A stretch of DNA of 17,157 bases from Acidobacteriota bacterium (lineage in GTDB: Bacteria; Acidobacteriota; Vicinamibacteria; Vicinamibacterales; UBA8438), in assembly GCA_003533545.1 (NCBI GenBank), contig DQEK01000188.1, forward strand, positions 1 to 17,157, in the 5' to 3' direction. Of the stretch, positions 14,471 through 17,157 are shown one piece after another. Below the pieces are notes generated by a model. It did not search any database. It was not told where the DNA came from and saw only the letters and a list, made by a program, of their open reading frames with translations. A program made the position numbers and the translations under genes. Each line of letters begins with the position of its first letter. Positions within the stretch are counted from its first letter, which is position 1.

Positions 14471-14477
14471 GGAGCCC

Positions 14478-15374
14478 TTATCTCGCCAGCTCGAGTAAAG
14501 GAAGGAACGCCTCCGGGTGCAGCGCACGGGCGATTGCTGTAGTTGCCTCGGCTAGGCGCGGCCCCGGTTGCACGAAGTGATTACCGAGAAGAAGGTGCAC
14601 CTGTTGGTTGCGTACGGCCGGGACGGCCGGCAGCCGGTTCCAGACCGCGACCTCTGCTGCCCGGGTTTCTTGGGTCATGCGGTCGTCGTACGTCAGTTCG
14701 ATGACAACGTCAGGGGCCGATGCCAAGATTGCCTCCGACGTTATCTGGAGCGACTCACGGGCAATGTGAGCGAGCACGTTACGCCCGCCCGCCGCTTCCA
14801 GCATGTCGTGCAGGAACCCCGTTCCCCCGCTCGCGTAGATGTTGCGGAGTGCACCGGGCTCCCGACCAAATACCAGTAGCACGCTGGGACGTTCGCGCTG
14901 AGCGACCCGTGCCCTGACATTCTCGAGCTCGGCCTGCATCGAATGAATGAGCCGTTTCGCGTCGTTTGGACGTTTGATCTGCATTCCGAGGTGGGAGATG
15001 ACCGAGAGCGTGTCGTCTATTCCGCCGTGGGTGTAAGGGAGGACCTGAATGCCTGCGCGGGCAAGTTGTTCGGCTTGGTTCTGCTGACTCCCGTACAGCA
15101 AGACGAGGTCCGGTCGCAGCGCGAAAATCTGTTCCATGTCGGGATCTAGTAGTCCTCCAACTCTGGGTCTGGTGGTGATATCTGGTGGGTGCGTATCGAA
15201 GCTTCCGACGCCGACCACCTGATCGCCGGCGCCCATGGCAAACAAGGTTTCGGTTAAGGCGGGGACGATCGAGACGATCCGCTGAGGTTGCTCCTGGGCG
15301 CTGACGAGCCCGGGCGCCGTCAGAAACGTTAGGGCAAGGATCGCATGCTTTTGGCGTTTGGTTCTGTTTGTCAT
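14478..15374 (-). CDS. btuF: Periplasmic binding protein of a cobalamin/iron-complex ABC transporter (BtuF-like)
   Basis: This class III solute-binding protein has a helical backbone and captures vitamin B12 or ferric chelates in the periplasm. From ATG 15374 it has 298 residues with a signal peptide (1-26, ending LVSA before QEQP) and no lipobox cysteine. RIVSIVPALTETLFAMGAGDQVVGVG (32-57) is the classic N-lobe start of BtuF-type proteins. PDLVLLYGSQQNQAEQLARAGIQV and the C-lobe GGTGFLHDMLEAAGG follow. The start overlaps the permease stop as ATGA (15371-15374), which fixes it; a start 21 bases earlier lies within the permease gene. Being encoded last after ATPase and permease, it completes a BtuFCD-type importer. 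Cobalamin is the best guess, but haem, cobamide precursors or siderophores are equally compatible with the motifs. Confidence 0.88.
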   Translation of the reverse strand: MTNRTKRQKHAILALTFLTAPGLVSAQEQPQRIVSIVPALTETLFAMGAGDQVVGVGSFDTHPPDITTRPRVGGLLDPDMEQIFALRPDLVLLYGSQQNQAEQLARAGIQVLPYTHGGIDDTLSVISHLGMQIKRPNDAKRLIHSMQAELENVRARVAQRERPSVLLVFGREPGALRNIYASGGTGFLHDMLEAAGGRNVLAHIARESLQITSEAILASAPDVVIELTYDDRMTQETRAAEVAVWNRLPAVPAVRNQQVHLLLGNHFVQPGPRLAEATTAIARALHPEAFLPLLELAR

Positions 15375-16420
15375 CGGTGTCGTACCAGGAGCCACAAAAA
15401 GAACGGACCACCCAACATGGCGGTGACCACTCCGACGGGTAGCTCCATTGGAGAGAGGACGGTGCGCGCCGCGACATCGCAGGCAACGAGGAACGCCGCC
15501 CCCACGAACGCAGAGGCCGGCATTACCAGCCGGTGGTCAGCACCCACCAGTAATCTGATCAGGTGCGGCACGATGATGCCAACGAAGCCAATCGGCCCAC
15601 CGATTGCTACGGCCGCACCGGTGGCGAGTGAGGCACTGAGAAACGCCAGGCGCTGGGTGTTCAGCACGTCGATGCCCCGGGTTGCTGCACTGTCGGCGCC
15701 GAGCGTGAGTAGGTTCAGCGCGCGCGGCAACCGGGCGAACACGGCACCTGCCAACCCCATCGGCACGATAGCCCAGAGAATGGGGTTGTAACTGCCGACG
15801 TCGAGGTTGCCCATGACCCAGCGCACAGACTGGAGGGTTTGCGCTGGGTCAGCGACGTATTGGACGAATAAGATGACCGCCGAAAACAGCGAGTTGAGGG
15901 TAACTCCGGCAAGCAGGAGGACTAACGTCGACAATCCCTGTCGCCGCATTGTTGCTAAACCGTAGACGATCGCCAATGCACCGACTGCGCCCGTGAAGCT
16001 GGCGACGGGTACCGCTGCCGCGCCGAGGACCGCCAGCGGTACGCCGAAGGTAATGACGAGCATCGCACCGAGGGAGGCTCCAGCCGATACCCCTAGCGTG
16101 AACGGGGTCGCGAGCGGGTTGCGTAACAGCGCCTGAAGGACGACGCCGGCGGTCGCTAGTGAGGCCCCGACCAGTGCCCCGGCGATGGCACGGGGCAGCC
16201 GCGCGATGAAGAAGATCTGTGCGTCCACGTTCTGGGCGAATGGCAGTGATTGGTCAAAGACGGCACGCAAACTGATTGGGGTCGGGCCCACTAGTGGAGC
16301 TGCGAGGCAGGTAAGCGCCGCAAGGGCACCGAAACCGATGTGTACCAACCAAATATGGCGTCGCAGATCACCCGCTGAAACGGAGGATACGGTTGAGATA
16401 GCGGAGATCCCTTCGAGCAT
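15371..16420 (-). CDS. btuC: FecCD/BtuC-type ABC transporter permease
   Basis: This is a 349-residue inner-membrane permease with about ten hydrophobic segments. Family landmarks are RLPRAIAGALVGASLATAGVVLQALLRNPLATPFTLGVSAGAS (about 74-116), LLLAGVTLNSLFSAVILF, and the C-terminal coupling region GPIGFVGIIVPHLIRLLVGADHR, followed by ELPVGVVTAMLGGPFFLWLL. Length and motifs match BtuC/FhuB/FecD half-permeases, which work as homodimers. The ATG at 16420 is 16 bases after the ATPase stop, and the stop overlaps the binding-protein start. The order ATPase, permease, binding protein is one operon reading leftwards. Confidence 0.93.
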   Translation of the reverse strand: MLEGISAISTVSSVSAGDLRRHIWLVHIGFGALAALTCLAAPLVGPTPISLRAVFDQSLPFAQNVDAQIFFIARLPRAIAGALVGASLATAGVVLQALLRNPLATPFTLGVSAGASLGAMLVITFGVPLAVLGAAAVPVASFTGAVGALAIVYGLATMRRQGLSTLVLLLAGVTLNSLFSAVILFVQYVADPAQTLQSVRWVMGNLDVGSYNPILWAIVPMGLAGAVFARLPRALNLLTLGADSAATRGIDVLNTQRLAFLSASLATGAAVAIGGPIGFVGIIVPHLIRLLVGADHRLVMPASAFVGAAFLVACDVAARTVLSPMELPVGVVTAMLGGPFFLWLLVRHR

Positions 16421-16436
16421 GTGTCTTGTTTTCTTG

Positions 16437-17156
16437 CTATCTGTGGGAGAGTGGCACCACGGTTAGATGACGGCTAGTCGCGTGGCGATGCACGTCGGCT
16501 TCGACGTCGTAGACTGCTCCAATAGTCGCCGGGGTCAGCACTTCGTCGGTCGGACCGGCGGCGACGATCTGGCCGTCTCGGAGCAGCACTAGGTCATGGC
16601 ACAATCCCGCGGCAAAGTTGAGGTCGTGCGTGCAGACGAGCACCGTCGTGCGTCGGGTGCGGTTTAGTTGGTCGATGAGCGCGGCGGTGGTGAGTTGAAA
16701 CGCTAGGTCGAGCGATGACGTCGGTTCGTCGAGCAGCAGCACCCGGTTCCCCGTCTCTTCCTTTTCAGCGCCCCTACTAGAGGGAGCTGGTTCAAATTGA
16801 GCCAGGGCCCCCGCCACCACGACCCGCTGTTTTTCTCCACCACTCAGGGTGCGAAACGTCCGTTCTTCAAGGTGCGCGGTGCCGGTTTCCGCCAACATCC
16901 GTCGCGCGATTTCGAGATCGTCCGGGGTCTCGAGTTCGTACGTGCGCAGATGTGGGTAGCGACCCATTAACACGATTTCAAGAACCGTGTAGTCGAAGGT
17001 GAGCTCCGTTTCCTGCGGCACCACCGCTAGGCGTCGCGCGAGGACCCGACGGCTCAGGTCGGCCACGTTCAGACCGTCGAGCGTTACCTGGCCGCTGCCC
17101 GGCGTCAGCAGGCCGGCCAGTAACTTGAGCAGTGTCGTCTTACCCGAGCCGTTGGG
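16437..17156 (-). CDS. btuD: ABC transporter ATPase of the BtuCDF/FecCDE type (N-terminus cut by window edge)
   Basis: This ATP-binding subunit energises the adjacent permease at the inner face of the membrane. The frame is open to the right edge; the visible part starts inside the Walker A loop (PNGSGKTT, visible residues 1-8), so about 35-40 residues are missing. Other motifs are the Q-loop Gln48 in VVPQET, the signature LSGGE (104-108), Walker B LLLDEP (140-145) and the switch His177 in CTHDLN. Between signature and Walker B lies an unusual insert of about 18 residues (121-138, charged and Ser/Pro-rich). The GTG at 17066 is internal and is not the start. Any cobalamin riboswitch would lie beyond the window. 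Confidence 0.92.
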   Translation of the reverse strand, partial: PNGSGKTTLLKLLAGLLTPGSGQVTLDGLNVADLSRRVLARRLAVVPQETELTFDYTVLEIVLMGRYPHLRTYELETPDDLEIARRMLAETGTAHLEERTFRTLSGGEKQRVVVAGALAQFEPAPSSRGAEKEETGNRVLLLDEPTSSLDLAFQLTTAALIDQLNRTRRTTVLVCTHDLNFAAGLCHDLVLLRDGQIVAAGPTDEVLTPATIGAVYDVEADVHRHATSRHLTVVPLSHR

Positions 17157-17157
17157 G

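Noticed and set aside
16421..17157. Cobalamin riboswitch for the BtuFCD-type genes
   Set aside because: The operon start lies beyond the right edge and the short gaps inside the operon (16 bases and an overlap) cannot hold one.
1..17157. CRISPR array, insertion sequence, integrase, tRNA or toxin-antitoxin genes
   Set aside because: No direct-repeat arrays, transposase or integrase motifs, or tRNA-like folds were seen; gaps between genes are mostly under 150 bases.

Overview
The window is dense, GC-rich bacterial chromosome with 17 protein-coding genes. I see no rRNA, tRNA, CRISPR array or mobile element. The host looks like a diderm with an aerobic or respiratory periplasm: it has a Tat-exported enzyme, a periplasmic c-type cytochrome, and an ABC transporter whose binding protein has a signal peptide but no lipobox cysteine. 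There is no taxonomic marker gene. An uncultured Acidobacteriota-like lineage is my weak guess and nothing in the window proves it.

Layout. Positions 1-2383 (minus strand) hold a fold-type I aminotransferase followed by a CaiB/BaiF family III CoA-transferase that runs off the left edge. A divergent intergenic region (2384-2677) separates them from a plus-strand block at 2678-8234: an O-phosphoserine-type cysteine synthase fused to a rhodanese domain, a JAMM metalloprotease (Mec-like), a ThiS/MoaD-like sulfur carrier (CysO-like), a MoeB/ThiF-rhodanese activating enzyme (MoeZ-like), an Rrf2/IscR-type regulator with three cysteines, a group I cysteine desulfurase (IscS) and an A-type Fe-S carrier (HesB/IscA). 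Next come otsA (trehalose-6-phosphate synthase, +), a Tat-exported ThDP-dependent enzyme (+), an unrecognised 163-residue protein (+) and a small c-type cytochrome (+). On the minus strand, in transcription order from the right edge, lie a BtuD-type ATPase (cut by the right edge), a BtuC/FecCD permease, a BtuF-like binding protein, otsB (trehalose-phosphatase) and a four-helix membrane protein.

How the genes work together. The central block reads as a complete protein-thiocarboxylate route to cysteine, of the kind known from Mycobacterium tuberculosis CysM-CysO-Mec-MoeZ. The E1-rhodanese would adenylate and sulfurate the carrier C-terminus. The CysM-like domain would add the thiocarboxylate to the aminoacrylate formed from O-phosphoserine. 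The JAMM protease would then release cysteine. Two details stand out. The cysteine synthase carries its own rhodanese domain. The carrier's diglycine is masked by three extra residues (Glu-Arg-Ser), which suggests that the protease also matures it. The regulator, IscS and the A-type carrier downstream tie this sulfur flow to Fe-S cluster assembly.

The second unusual locus is the Tat-exported ThDP enzyme followed by an unknown protein and a c-type cytochrome, which suggests a periplasmic oxidative decarboxylation or ligation chemistry of unknown substrate. otsA and otsB form a two-step trehalose pathway but are split by about 3.7 kb and lie on opposite strands.
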